A DNA stretch of 64,000 bases from contig JBDKFK010000003.1 in NCBI GenBank assembly GCA_039798745.1, forward strand, positions 1 to 64,000, given 5' to 3'. The position numbers and the translations under genes are program-made. Positions within the stretch are counted from its first letter, which is position 1, and every line of letters begins with the position of its first letter. The notes below the pieces were generated by a model. The model saw only the letters and a list, made by a program, of their open reading frames with translations. It was not told where the DNA came from and ran no database searches. Source of the DNA: JBDKFK01 sp039798745 (GTDB taxonomy: Bacteria; Patescibacteriota; Microgenomatia; UBA1406; GWC2-37-13). Below, in pieces: positions 49,186 through 58,218 of the stretch.

Positions 49186-51294
49186 TTATACACGAGTTTT
49201 TAGTAACGAAGAGTCTTCTCCGTGAAAGACTTTCCATACCGCTTCCGTCACAAAAGGCATAAACGGATGCAGAAGCTTCAAACAACTAAAATATGATGAC
49301 TTTAACTTTTCAAGAACCTCTATATTACCATTTCGAAGCTCGTCTTTCAACTCCTCGATATAATAATCGGCCAAGCGATGCCACAGAAACTGGTGAGTAT
49401 CGTCGAGAGTACGGGAAAAGTGATACGCTTCCATATTTTTTATGCCTTTCTTATCAAGCGCGGCAGTCTCTTTCACCAGCTCTTTGAGAATGCTCCCGAC
49501 ATCTTTCTTTTCTACAGCCTGTTCCGCAGGGAGAAGCTCTTTGTGTTCACACATGTATATAAACCGGCCTACATTCCAGATCTTATTCGCGAAGTTGCGC
49601 ATACCGATAAGTTTATCCTCGGTAAGTACTACATCGCCGCCCTCTTTTGTGCCGAAAATAAGCGCGGCACGCAGAGCGTCGGCTCCGTATAGATCTATTT
49701 TTTCGATAGGATTTATAACATTGCCCTTACTCTTGCTCATCTTCTGCCCCTTACCGTCACGAACCATGCCGTGCAGAAATACATTTTCAAACTGTACCTT
49801 ATCTGTTACATACGAACCCAGCATGATCATTCGTGAAATCCATGCCCGCAGTATATCGTGTCCTGTTTCCATGACCGAAGTAGGGTAAAAGTAATCATAA
49901 TAATCTTTACCTAGTGTCTGTAACGTGGCAAACGGCCATTGTCCCGAAGAGAACCATGTGTCCAGTGTGTCAGTGTCCTGTACAAAATCAGTACCATCGC
50001 AGATCATACATTTGTCTGGTTTTGCTCCATCGGTAACGAACCACTCCTTTTTTGAGGTGCAGTAAAAAGCGGGGATACGGATTCCCCATACATTCTGACG
50101 AGAGATATTCCAGTCTATGAAGTCGTCTAACATTCGTTTGAGAATTTTCTGAAATCGTTTAGGATATATTTTTATCTGTCCCTCCGCGACCATTTGGTTT
50201 GCCTTATCAGCCAACGGTCTGATTTTTATATACCACTGTTCCAGCGGCAGCGGTTCCAGGGTTGTTCCGCAACGATAACATACTTTTACTACCATCTTAT
50301 GCGGAGTTTCTTTTACTAAGAGGCCTAGCTCTCTGAGACGCTTGTTTACTTCTTCCCGTGCAGCTTTTACCCGCATACCGTCAACAACACCAGTATTCTG
50401 CATACGGCCATCGAAACCGATAACGGGCGGATATGCAAGTTTATGTTTTTTAGCTATCTCAAAATCGTTAAAATCATGGGCAGGTGTCACTTTTACCGCG
50501 CCGGTACCAAACTTTTTATCTACATACTCGTCGGCTATGATAGGTACAACTCTGTCCGTTATGGGTAGACGCACATTTTTGCCAATAAGATGTTTGTATC
50601 TCTTGTCCTTTGGATTCACCATCACCGCCACATCACCAAGCATTGTTTCAGGGCGGGTGGTGGCTATAGGTATAGTTCCGCCTTCTTCCAGAGGAAAGTT
50701 AATGTAGTAGAGAATACCGTCAACGTCTTTGCTCTCCACCTCAAGATCAGAAAACGAAGTGCCATCTTTTGTACAGTAGTTTACGAGGCGTTCAGCTCTG
50801 TATAACAGTTTATCGTCGAACATTTTCTTAAATGTCCGGTGAACAATGGCAACGATATCTTCGTCCATTGTAAATTTTTCTTTAGACCAATCCAGGGCAA
50901 ACCCCATCCGACGGAGCTGACTTTTTATATTTCCTTTATTTGCCATTACAAACTCCCATATCATCTTAAAAAGTGTCTCGCGGTCAAAGTCGTATCTGCT
51001 TTTCCCTTGTTTTTGCAGCTGCTTTTCAAAAACGTACTGCGTTTCTATACCGGCATGATCAAGGCCGAGAAGCCAGAATGTTTCCTCACCTTTCATCTTG
51101 TGGTAGCGGATCATAATATCTTCATACACAAACATAGCGTGGCCCATGTGAAGGTTGCCGTTAGCGTTTGGGGGAGGAAGTATTACGGTAAACGGTTTCT
51201 TAGCGGGATCTATTTTAGCCTCAAACAGCTTGTTTTTTTCCCAGTACTCATATATTTTCCCCTCAGCCTGAGCAGGAATAAATTTTTTGTCCAT
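49186..51294 (-). CDS. valS: Valyl-tRNA synthetase (short form)
   Basis: This 702-residue class I synthetase has PPPNANGNLHMGHAM (HIGH motif), GLDHAGIETQ, the editing-domain TTRPETMLGD and KMSKSKGNVI. GTKEGGDVVLTEDKLIGMRNFANKIWN is also typical of ValS. It charges tRNA-Val and edits threonine. Bacterial ValS is usually near 880-950 residues. Here the chain ends shortly after PFMPFVTEAVWKVFHGE, inside the anticodon-binding region, so the C-terminal coiled coil is missing. Confidence 0.93.
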   Translation of the reverse strand: MDKKFIPAQAEGKIYEYWEKNKLFEAKIDPAKKPFTVILPPPNANGNLHMGHAMFVYEDIMIRYHKMKGEETFWLLGLDHAGIETQYVFEKQLQKQGKSRYDFDRETLFKMIWEFVMANKGNIKSQLRRMGFALDWSKEKFTMDEDIVAIVHRTFKKMFDDKLLYRAERLVNYCTKDGTSFSDLEVESKDVDGILYYINFPLEEGGTIPIATTRPETMLGDVAVMVNPKDKRYKHLIGKNVRLPITDRVVPIIADEYVDKKFGTGAVKVTPAHDFNDFEIAKKHKLAYPPVIGFDGRMQNTGVVDGMRVKAAREEVNKRLRELGLLVKETPHKMVVKVCYRCGTTLEPLPLEQWYIKIRPLADKANQMVAEGQIKIYPKRFQKILKRMLDDFIDWNISRQNVWGIRIPAFYCTSKKEWFVTDGAKPDKCMICDGTDFVQDTDTLDTWFSSGQWPFATLQTLGKDYYDYFYPTSVMETGHDILRAWISRMIMLGSYVTDKVQFENVFLHGMVRDGKGQKMSKSKGNVINPIEKIDLYGADALRAALIFGTKEGGDVVLTEDKLIGMRNFANKIWNVGRFIYMCEHKELLPAEQAVEKKDVGSILKELVKETAALDKKGIKNMEAYHFSRTLDDTHQFLWHRLADYYIEELKDELRNGNIEVLEKLKSSYFSCLKLLHPFMPFVTEAVWKVFHGEDSSLLKTRV

Positions 51295-51384
51295 AGTATG
51301 TCTGATTTATATCAAAAAAACCTTGATATTTCAATCTAACCCATAACCAACACCGTCTTCGTTTGCTACCTCGATAACAATGTA

Positions 51385-51390
51385 TATAAT
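51385..51390 (+). promoter_or_regulatory. -10 box of the YYY membrane protein gene
   Basis: TATAAT ends 9 nt before the ATG at 51400. The rest of the 105-nt gap to the divergent valS shows only AT-rich sequence. Confidence 0.5.
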
Positions 51391-51399
51391 AAATAGCAT

Positions 51400-53697
51400 A
51401 TGGAATGGATATATATAACACTCAACTGGTACGTTTACATTTTGGTGCTTGGTATTATTTTTTTTCCACTGGCACAACGACTGTTTGGGCCGTTTTTAGA
51501 TAGAGGGTATGGATTCAGTAAAACACTCGCCATTCTCTTTCTCAGTTATGCTTCATTTATAGGCGGTGTATACCACCTAGTCGGCTTTACAAGAATAAAT
51601 TTATTCATTCTCCTGGGTCTGTTTGTACTTATCAACGCTTACTTATTTGTCTCTGACAGACGAAACGCCAAGGGCGCGCAGCATAAAGGCCGGCACAGCA
51701 TGAAGGTAGGTAAATGGGATGTATCGTTTATTGTTGTCGTGATAATAGAGGAGTTGTTGTTTCTCTTGGGTCTCTTTTTCCTTACGTATACTCGCGGTAT
51801 GGATCCTTCTATTCGCGGACTGGAGAAGTTTATGGACTTTGGGTTTATGAACTCAGTTCTTCGATCAAACTACTTTCCACCACTTGATATATGGCTCTCT
51901 GCTGACCCAACTCATCCAACAGGATATCCTATAAATTACTATTACTTCGGACATCTTAGTGGCGCTATGCTCATAAAACTTACCGGCATACTGCCCGAGA
52001 TTGGCTATAACCTTGTTCTCGCGACCATCTGCGGACAGGGCGCGACACTGGCATTTTCACTTATTGTAAATATAATAGCTGCTGTTCAGAAATACTTTCT
52101 CCGCCGACCGATACGTCTTGTGAGGACAGTTTTTTACGGTATCATAGGCAGTATTGTGCTTAATGTAGGCGGCAATCTGCATACCATCTATCTGTTCACG
52201 CAGGGATATCCCAACGAATCGCCTGTTCCGTTCTGGAACATTATGAGCTGGTACAACCCCACCAAGTACTGGTACCCCAACGCAACACGTTTTATTCCCA
52301 ATACTATTCATGAGTTTCCTGCATATTCGTATGTAGTTGCGGATCTGCACGGTCATGTGTTTGATATTCCGTTTGTAATGCTTACCTTTGGCATTGTCTT
52401 TATGCTTTTTATGCGCTGGAAACTAAAAGAAAAAGCAAAGATCGAGCTTCTTACCGGGCAGGAAGTGAAACAGGAAAAAGTAGAGGAGCAGCCGAGCCGT
52501 TCTATCGCCGAGCTTCCAACGCATTATGTTATGTATACAAGCGCGTTCCTGGGCTTTATGGCAGCCATTCATTATATGACCAACGCGTTCGATGGTCCCA
52601 TTTATGTGCTATTCGCGGGTATCATATTTTTTGTCCTGTTCAAATTTTCATTTGATCTGGTCAAATCAACGGTGGTTATGCTTGTCGCTTTTCTCATTTT
52701 TTCTCATCCGTTCTCAGCTCATTTCATACCTTTTGTTTCGGGCGTAGCGCTTAACTGTAGCCCTGAGTTCCTGGTTAAAATAGGCAAAATAGGACCATTT
52801 CTCTTTGAAAAGGGTAAATGCCAGTCATCCCCGTTATGGATGCTGTTTGTTTTGTGGGGATTTTACTGGATTTCTCTTGTTCTCCATACTCTCGTTCTGT
52901 ATTTTGAAAAGAAAGCAGCTGAGAAGAAGCATGAAGTGGCCCAGTACTCTGAGGCACTAAGCTATATCGACAGCTTTATTCTGGTCGTCTTTATCTTTGG
53001 TACGTACCTCATCATAGTTCCTGAATTTTTCTATATAAAAGATATCTATCCCGACCACTTCCGCGCTAACACCATGTTTAAACTAGGGTATCAGGCGTTT
53101 ATGATGATGAGTATAGCCGCTATATACGTGTACTACAGAATAAGTTTCATAAAGGGCATAAAAAAGTATCTTCTGAAAGCTGTTTTTATAGTACCTCTCT
53201 TCCTGGTTCTTCTGTATCCTTTTTCTGCGTTTCCTTCGTATTACGGCGAATATAATAAGCCGGTAGAAATAAACGGAGCGAAGTGGTTTGAGACAACATT
53301 CCCTGAAGATAAGGAGATCATCGACTATATTCAGAAAAACATAAAAGGGCAGCCAAATATACTGGAAGCACAGGGTGATTCCTATACAGATTATGAACGC
53401 ATATCGGCGTACACGGGTCTCCCTACGCTGGCAGGGTGGTGGGTACATGAATGGCTATGGAGAGGGTCTGCAGATGTCATAGGACAGCGTATACCCGATG
53501 TGGAAACAATCTATAATACACAAGACCCAGGAGAGGCCATACAAGTACTCAACAAATACAGAATATCATACGTCGTTGTAGCCCCTCAGGAACGGACAAG
53601 ATACCCTGATCTATCTGAAGACAAGTTCAACGTGATAGGTAAGAAGATATTTACCACAAAGAGTGGACTTGGGGCTCTGTATAAGGTAGAAAAATAA
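51400..53697 (+). CDS. DUF2298 'YYY' polytopic membrane protein
   Basis: This 765-residue protein has about fifteen membrane helices and the family hallmark PTGYPINYYYFGHLSGAML. It also has RGLEKFMDFGFMNSVLRSNYFPP and HEFPAYSYVVADLHGH. The soluble C-terminus (about 640-765) includes ERISAYTGLPTLAGWWVHEWLW. The family occurs in archaea, Chloroflexi and Microgenomates and resembles lipid-linked glycosyltransferases (GT-C like). Its substrate is unknown. A bidirectional terminator follows at 53767. Confidence 0.88.
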   Translation: MEWIYITLNWYVYILVLGIIFFPLAQRLFGPFLDRGYGFSKTLAILFLSYASFIGGVYHLVGFTRINLFILLGLFVLINAYLFVSDRRNAKGAQHKGRHSMKVGKWDVSFIVVVIIEELLFLLGLFFLTYTRGMDPSIRGLEKFMDFGFMNSVLRSNYFPPLDIWLSADPTHPTGYPINYYYFGHLSGAMLIKLTGILPEIGYNLVLATICGQGATLAFSLIVNIIAAVQKYFLRRPIRLVRTVFYGIIGSIVLNVGGNLHTIYLFTQGYPNESPVPFWNIMSWYNPTKYWYPNATRFIPNTIHEFPAYSYVVADLHGHVFDIPFVMLTFGIVFMLFMRWKLKEKAKIELLTGQEVKQEKVEEQPSRSIAELPTHYVMYTSAFLGFMAAIHYMTNAFDGPIYVLFAGIIFFVLFKFSFDLVKSTVVMLVAFLIFSHPFSAHFIPFVSGVALNCSPEFLVKIGKIGPFLFEKGKCQSSPLWMLFVLWGFYWISLVLHTLVLYFEKKAAEKKHEVAQYSEALSYIDSFILVVFIFGTYLIIVPEFFYIKDIYPDHFRANTMFKLGYQAFMMMSIAAIYVYYRISFIKGIKKYLLKAVFIVPLFLVLLYPFSAFPSYYGEYNKPVEINGAKWFETTFPEDKEIIDYIQKNIKGQPNILEAQGDSYTDYERISAYTGLPTLAGWWVHEWLWRGSADVIGQRIPDVETIYNTQDPGEAIQVLNKYRISYVVVAPQERTRYPDLSEDKFNVIGKKIFTTKSGLGALYKVEK

Positions 53698-53766
53698 TAC
53701 ATCTTGACATCGGTTTTAAAGTTTGTTATCGTGTATGGAGTGATTTTCCATTGCAAAAAAATGGAG

Positions 53767-53833
53767 AAAATGAAGAGCATTACTACTCGTCGTCACCCTT
53801 ATACGAGCGGTAGTGATGCTCTTCATTTTTTTT
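53767..53833. terminator. Strong bidirectional terminator hairpin
   Basis: The 5' arm (53767-53790, AAAATGAAGAGCAT...) pairs with the 3' arm (53803-53829) over about 24 pairs with a 3-nt bulge, followed by eight T residues (53826-53833). On the minus strand the hairpin is followed by TTTTC and then a T7 run. It separates the convergent genes ending at 53697 (+) and 53846 (-). Confidence 0.85.
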
Positions 53834-53845
53834 GGTCTATATGCC

Positions 53846-54010
53846 TTAAAGATGATAGCGAGTTACCGGCACGTCAAGATTTCGTTTGACAAGCTCCTTA
53901 AACTGATCTGCTACAAACTTATTTGAAGCTTTTGTGGTCTCCGCTAAACTGTGCAGAGCACGTGGAATCACTTCTTCTTTTCTTTTTCCCTCGCCAAAGA
54001 TAAATTTCAT
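53846..54010 (-). CDS. Small 54-residue protein with a consensus leaderless promoter
   Basis: ATG at 54010 encodes MKFIFGEGKRKEEVIPRALH and continues SLAETTKASNKFVADQFKEL to a TAA at 53846. It is basic, soluble and probably helical, with no recognised domain. TTGACA, a 17-nt spacer, TATCAT and a 6-nt gap precede the ATG, and a strong hairpin follows the stop. That complete transcription unit is good evidence for a real gene. Function is unknown. Confidence 0.7.
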   Translation of the reverse strand: MKFIFGEGKRKEEVIPRALHSLAETTKASNKFVADQFKELVKRNLDVPVTRYHL

Positions 54011-54016
54011 AGTTTC

Positions 54017-54045
54017 ATGATAATTGATGATTTTTATATTGTCAA
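54017..54045 (-). promoter_or_regulatory. Consensus promoter of the 54-residue gene
   Basis: On the minus strand TTGACA (54045-54040), exactly 17 nt, then TATCAT (54022-54017) and 6 nt lead to the ATG at 54010. It is one of the best promoters in the window and the clearest leaderless layout. Confidence 0.7.
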
Positions 54046-54191
54046 CCCGTAGTATATTTATTCATTATTATAAGATAACCCATAATAATCAATGTATAAA
54101 ATATATTGTCGTGATGCTCTACGCAGTATATTATAAAAAATGTGGATAACTTTCATTCTCATAAGAACGGAGTATTTTGTATAATAGAGCA

Positions 54192-54911
54192 ATGCAAATT
54201 TCATTATTGACGTACAATCTCTTGTTCAATAATGCCCTGAAGCAGATACAGACAATACTCATGCAGTATCAGCCTGACATTGTCTGCCTGCAGGAGATGG
54301 AGACAAGAGAAGATGACTTTAAGCAGTTGGAAAAGAGCGGATACAAACTTGCCGACTTTTCCAACTCATTCATTAAACATGGCAAAATATACGGAATAGC
54401 TACTTTTTATCGCGCCACATCGCTCCATTTTGTTGAGTCAACCAGTCTTACTCTTCCGCGCACATACTATGAAGTACTCCTTTTTATTCTGAACGGAGCC
54501 CATAATCCCCGGACTGTTCTTAAGACGGAGTTTTTGGTACGTGGAACCAAAAAGCGACTTACTACGTACAACCTGCATCTTTCGCCGTGGGCAACCAACG
54601 GCGCCCGTGTTCGTCAGATTACAAAAACACTCTCAGATCTTCGTATCTTTAACAAAAGAAATGTCCTCATCGCAGGTGACTTTAATTATCCGTATGGAAG
54701 AAGAAAATTTGAGGAACTGATTAAGCAATACGACCTTAGCGAAGCCACAAACAACTTACTTTATACACTTGAGCAAAGCTTCTTTCGGTACTTTACGGTA
54801 AAGCTGAAACTTGATTACATACTCTACAAGAGCCTTAAGCTTATTGAGACGAACAGAATCCCCATTAACTACTCAGATCATTTCCCGATTATCTCGAAGT
54901 TTGAGATATAA
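54192..54911 (+). CDS. Endonuclease/exonuclease/phosphatase (EEP) family protein
   Basis: From ATG 54192 this is 239 residues with the EEP motifs LTYNLLFN, VCLQEME (metal-binding Glu), AGDFNYP and the C-terminal NYSDHFPII with the catalytic Asp-His pair. Members include AP endonucleases, sphingomyelinases and phosphatases; this one cannot be assigned to a substrate. An earlier TTG at 54177 is rejected because TATAAT (54180-54185) lies within that extension, 6 nt before ATG 54192. Confidence 0.9.
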   Translation: MQISLLTYNLLFNNALKQIQTILMQYQPDIVCLQEMETREDDFKQLEKSGYKLADFSNSFIKHGKIYGIATFYRATSLHFVESTSLTLPRTYYEVLLFILNGAHNPRTVLKTEFLVRGTKKRLTTYNLHLSPWATNGARVRQITKTLSDLRIFNKRNVLIAGDFNYPYGRRKFEELIKQYDLSEATNNLLYTLEQSFFRYFTVKLKLDYILYKSLKLIETNRIPINYSDHFPIISKFEI

Positions 54912-54921
54912 AAACGGCACA

Positions 54922-55737
54922 TCATTCCCCCAGAATTTTTTTGAATGTTTTTTTTATTGCCTCTTCCAGATTGGGCTGATTGAGTTTTTTGAGCTGCTTA
55001 AAGTAGTCTCCGCCCATCGGGTATCCAAAATTTTTGTCGGTAATTTTGCCGAATACAAGTATGTAGAGCACAGCATAAGCATATTTTATGCTTATAGGAA
55101 GCCGGCCATCTCTTTTGATTCTTCTAAACGACCATTTGAGGAGTTTTTTTGGGAGTATTTTTATGCGCACACCCGCCTTATCCCAGATCCTTATGCTTAG
55201 TTCATGATCTTCACTGAAGGTTGCGTTGAGATCAAATTTACCCACCTTAATAAACAATGATTTCTGGACAATAAAGTTATATCCCGGCGCCATCTGCTTA
55301 TTTATAATCGGCAGCATCTCAAGCGCGAAGTTAGCTGACTGAATAAGCATGATATCAAACTTATTGCGCACATCAGGCAGTTGATAGGTAGTGAGAAACA
55401 GGGATGACGATTTTTTTATCTCTTTATGTACTTCAGAGAGATATGTACTGTACAGTTGGATATCCGCGTCAAGAAAGATAAGGTACTCACCTTCAGCTTT
55501 ATCCGCGCCGTAGTTACGCTGGAAACAAAGATTTTTTTGAGGGGATGGTATAAACCGAAGATCCTTAAATTTGTCAGAGTAGGACATCACTACCTCCTTA
55601 GTCTTATCGGTAGATTTTCCATCGCAGACGATAACCTCAAAACTACGGTACTTTTGCCTTGCGAGATCATCAAGTAATCTCGGTAACATTTCTTCTTCAT
55701 TGAGTGTAGGAATAATAATCGAAAAAAATGGCTTCAT
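54922..55737 (-). CDS. Glycosyltransferase family 2
   Basis: This 271-residue GT-A enzyme begins SIIIPTLNEEEMLPRLLDDL and has VIVCDGKSTDKT and the metal-binding LIFLDADIQL. A C-terminal hydrophobic or amphipathic part follows, with IKYAYAVLYILVFG. It probably adds sugar to a surface glycan or lipid. It diverges from another GT2 gene with only 16 nt between the start codons. Confidence 0.9.
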   Translation of the reverse strand: MKPFFSIIIPTLNEEEMLPRLLDDLARQKYRSFEVIVCDGKSTDKTKEVVMSYSDKFKDLRFIPSPQKNLCFQRNYGADKAEGEYLIFLDADIQLYSTYLSEVHKEIKKSSSLFLTTYQLPDVRNKFDIMLIQSANFALEMLPIINKQMAPGYNFIVQKSLFIKVGKFDLNATFSEDHELSIRIWDKAGVRIKILPKKLLKWSFRRIKRDGRLPISIKYAYAVLYILVFGKITDKNFGYPMGGDYFKQLKKLNQPNLEEAIKKTFKKILGE

Positions 55738-55753
55738 GCTATATTATATATAT
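55738..55753. promoter_or_regulatory. Overlapping divergent -10 boxes in a 16-nt intergenic region
   Basis: Plus-strand TATTAT (55742-55747) is 6 nt before ATG 55754. Minus-strand TATAAT (55748-55743) is 5 nt before ATG 55737. The two hexamers share five base pairs, so only one polymerase can bind at a time. Confidence 0.6.
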
Positions 55754-56428
55754 ATGAAAATATCAATCGTTATCCCTGTGTATAACGAAGAAAATTATAT
55801 CAAATCGTGCCTAGAAAGTCTTGTGCATCAAGAGGTACGGGCGGATGAGATATTAATTGTTGATAACAACTGCACTGATCGTTCTATGGAAATCGCGCGA
55901 ACCTATCCAGTACGGATAGTAAAGGAGGCTAAACAGGGTATGATTTTTGCCCGGAACAGGGGATTTAACGAAGCTACAGGAGATATTATGATCCGTATAG
56001 ACTCTGATACTATTATGCCCTCGTACTGGGTCAAGCGTACAAAAGAGATCTTTGAGACGCAGAAGATAGATGGTATGTCAGGACCTACGTACTACAATGA
56101 TCTGCCTTTACAGACGCCATATTACAGCATACTATATCTTGCGTATCTGAAAAAAAAGTTAGGGCATCACTGTTTTATTGGCTCTAACATGGCGTTAACC
56201 AAAGCAATCTGGAATAAAGTAAAAGATGACGTATGTCTTGATGATAAGCTGGTGCACGAAGATATCGATCTGTCATATCATATAGGGCATATAGGAGGTG
56301 TAATACATTTCGAACCTTCCATGATCATGCCAACATCAGGAAGAAGAATAAAGCACAATCCCACATCATTCTTTATCGAGTATCCACGCAGACTTAAGAG
56401 TACGTTGAATCAGCATAAGCAGTCTTAA
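55754..56428 (+). CDS. Glycosyltransferase family 2
   Basis: From ATG 55754 this is 224 residues, beginning ISIVIPVYNEENYIKSCLESL, with ILIVDNNCTDRSMEIA and the metal site IRIDSDTIMP. The later segment HEDIDLSYHIG resembles the ED motif of the catalytic base. It is short, with no membrane helix. The earlier frame from 55700 lies within the divergent gene and is rejected. Its TAA stop overlaps the TAA of the convergent ligase gene in TTAA. Confidence 0.9.
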   Translation: MKISIVIPVYNEENYIKSCLESLVHQEVRADEILIVDNNCTDRSMEIARTYPVRIVKEAKQGMIFARNRGFNEATGDIMIRIDSDTIMPSYWVKRTKEIFETQKIDGMSGPTYYNDLPLQTPYYSILYLAYLKKKLGHHCFIGSNMALTKAIWNKVKDDVCLDDKLVHEDIDLSYHIGHIGGVIHFEPSMIMPTSGRRIKHNPTSFFIEYPRRLKSTLNQHKQS

Positions 56429-58212
56429 TGCTTCTGATCTTTAAACATTTTCTCAACCTCATGAAGTGTCGTTACGTCTTCAGGGCGTTTATCGGTACGA
56501 AACTTCTGTAAGCGCGGGAATCGCAACGCGTATCCTGGAACATCTACATCAAACGCGGAGCCAGATTTGGATGCTTTCATTACGCGTCCCGCGGTATGCA
56601 CCGATGAGCGCGTAAGTTCGTCAGCTTTTATCTCTACTACAATTGCGGGTTTAACCCATGCATCTACAGACATGGCTTTGTCAACGCTATACAGCGCAGG
56701 TTGGGTGTGCGATTTATATTTATTACACTCATCTCTTAGTTTTCGCCATTCATCGTCTGTCAGACCTGTTCCGATTTTTGCTACTGTGCAGAATTTATCT
56801 TCTTTCTCATCATATATACCTACCAGAAACGCTCCGATACCAAAGTCTACCCGTTTTCCTTTTCCAAAGTCATATCCCATTATGAGACAGTCTATGGTAT
56901 CTTCTATTTTTGATGAATAGCTGCGCTTAAATTTGATCCAGTTCCATCCACGGGCGCCCGGCTGGTATACGCCATCCATTTTTTTGGCTACTATTCCCTC
57001 AAGTCCTTTGGAAATAGCATCATCAAACATAATCTCGAGCTTTTTGGGATCAGAGACAAGGTTTTCCTGAGCTACGATAATGGTATCTTTGAAAATATCT
57101 CCGGTGCGCTTGATTACTTTCTCAAGCTTTTTCCGGCGGTCTTTGAACGGAGTCTGAATATAACTTACGCCATCTGCATAGAGAAGTTCAAAAGCAAAAA
57201 GTTTGAGTGGAATTTCTTTGGCTTTTTCTTCGATGCCATGTTTACGTTTGCGCTGGACTGTTTCCTGAAAGGGGAGAAATGTACCGGCATGAGGGTCAAA
57301 ACCAATAGCCTCACCTTCGATTATGAGATCATCAGCTATAGCCTCTTTCCTTATCCCTTCAACGAGATCGGGGTACATATACGCAACCTCCTCCAGATTA
57401 CGCGAGTACAGACGCACTTCGTTTTTTTTCCGGCTGTAGTGCATCTGAAGCCGGAAGCCGTCGTACTTGGACTCCACAATACATTCTCCGAGTTTTTTGA
57501 TAATATCTTCAGTCGACGCGAGTCGTTCTGCCCTCATCATGAGAATGGGGGTATAGATGTGGGGTTTGACCTGCTCCATGCCTTCCACACCTTTGGTTTT
57601 CAGTGTTTCAGCTATAAAGCCCAGATCAGGCCGTACATGATATGCTTTTTCTATCGCGGGGCGGCTGCTTTTATCACCATGAAGCATCCAGGACAAGGCG
57701 TCAAGAATAGTCATGTCAGAAAATCCAAGCCTCATGGTTCCTGTTGGTATGCGGACAAGGTATCGTGCCGAAAGAGGATCTATTTCGCGTATCAGATGAG
57801 CAAGCGCTCTTACTTTTATATCCTGTGACCCGGGACCACCTGCTGTTGCTATATCATGAAGTTCCTTATACACCTGGTTTATAGTAGGATCACGCTCTTC
57901 AAGGGCTTTTACTTCGTTCTTATATTTCTCAACAGCCTTGCCGAGATCTCCGATCGTCTGATAATCTTTCACGAATGCTACTTTTTCTAGCTGCATGGCC
58001 ATGACAATGCTGTTAATAACCATTTTTTCTGCCATACCGAACTCAATTTTTTCATAGAGGGGAGCAACTCTGCCCTGTAACAGATATATGGCTTTACCGA
58101 TATCATCGGCGTGAAGTTTTTTAAAAAGTTTTCCGAGTGTCTCGGTAATCACAAGGCGGGATGAGGTTTGTTCAATTGTTTCGAAGTATGTGGCAAGATC
58201 TTTGAATTGCAT
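56425..58212 (-). CDS. ATP-dependent DNA ligase, archaeal type
   Basis: This 595-residue enzyme has the N-terminal DNA-binding domain (about 1-220, ending near TGTMRLGFSDMTILDALSW). The adenylation motif ESKYDGFR (Lys near 247) follows, with DDLIIEGEAIGFD, GLEGIVAKK, an OB domain and the C-terminal RFPRLQKFRTDK. Length and order match archaeal LigI rather than the short bacterial accessory ligases. It seals nicks using ATP. It lies 6 nt after the Fic gene on the same strand. Confidence 0.93.
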   Translation of the reverse strand: MQFKDLATYFETIEQTSSRLVITETLGKLFKKLHADDIGKAIYLLQGRVAPLYEKIEFGMAEKMVINSIVMAMQLEKVAFVKDYQTIGDLGKAVEKYKNEVKALEERDPTINQVYKELHDIATAGGPGSQDIKVRALAHLIREIDPLSARYLVRIPTGTMRLGFSDMTILDALSWMLHGDKSSRPAIEKAYHVRPDLGFIAETLKTKGVEGMEQVKPHIYTPILMMRAERLASTEDIIKKLGECIVESKYDGFRLQMHYSRKKNEVRLYSRNLEEVAYMYPDLVEGIRKEAIADDLIIEGEAIGFDPHAGTFLPFQETVQRKRKHGIEEKAKEIPLKLFAFELLYADGVSYIQTPFKDRRKKLEKVIKRTGDIFKDTIIVAQENLVSDPKKLEIMFDDAISKGLEGIVAKKMDGVYQPGARGWNWIKFKRSYSSKIEDTIDCLIMGYDFGKGKRVDFGIGAFLVGIYDEKEDKFCTVAKIGTGLTDDEWRKLRDECNKYKSHTQPALYSVDKAMSVDAWVKPAIVVEIKADELTRSSVHTAGRVMKASKSGSAFDVDVPGYALRFPRLQKFRTDKRPEDVTTLHEVEKMFKDQKH

Positions 58213-58218
58213 ATATAT

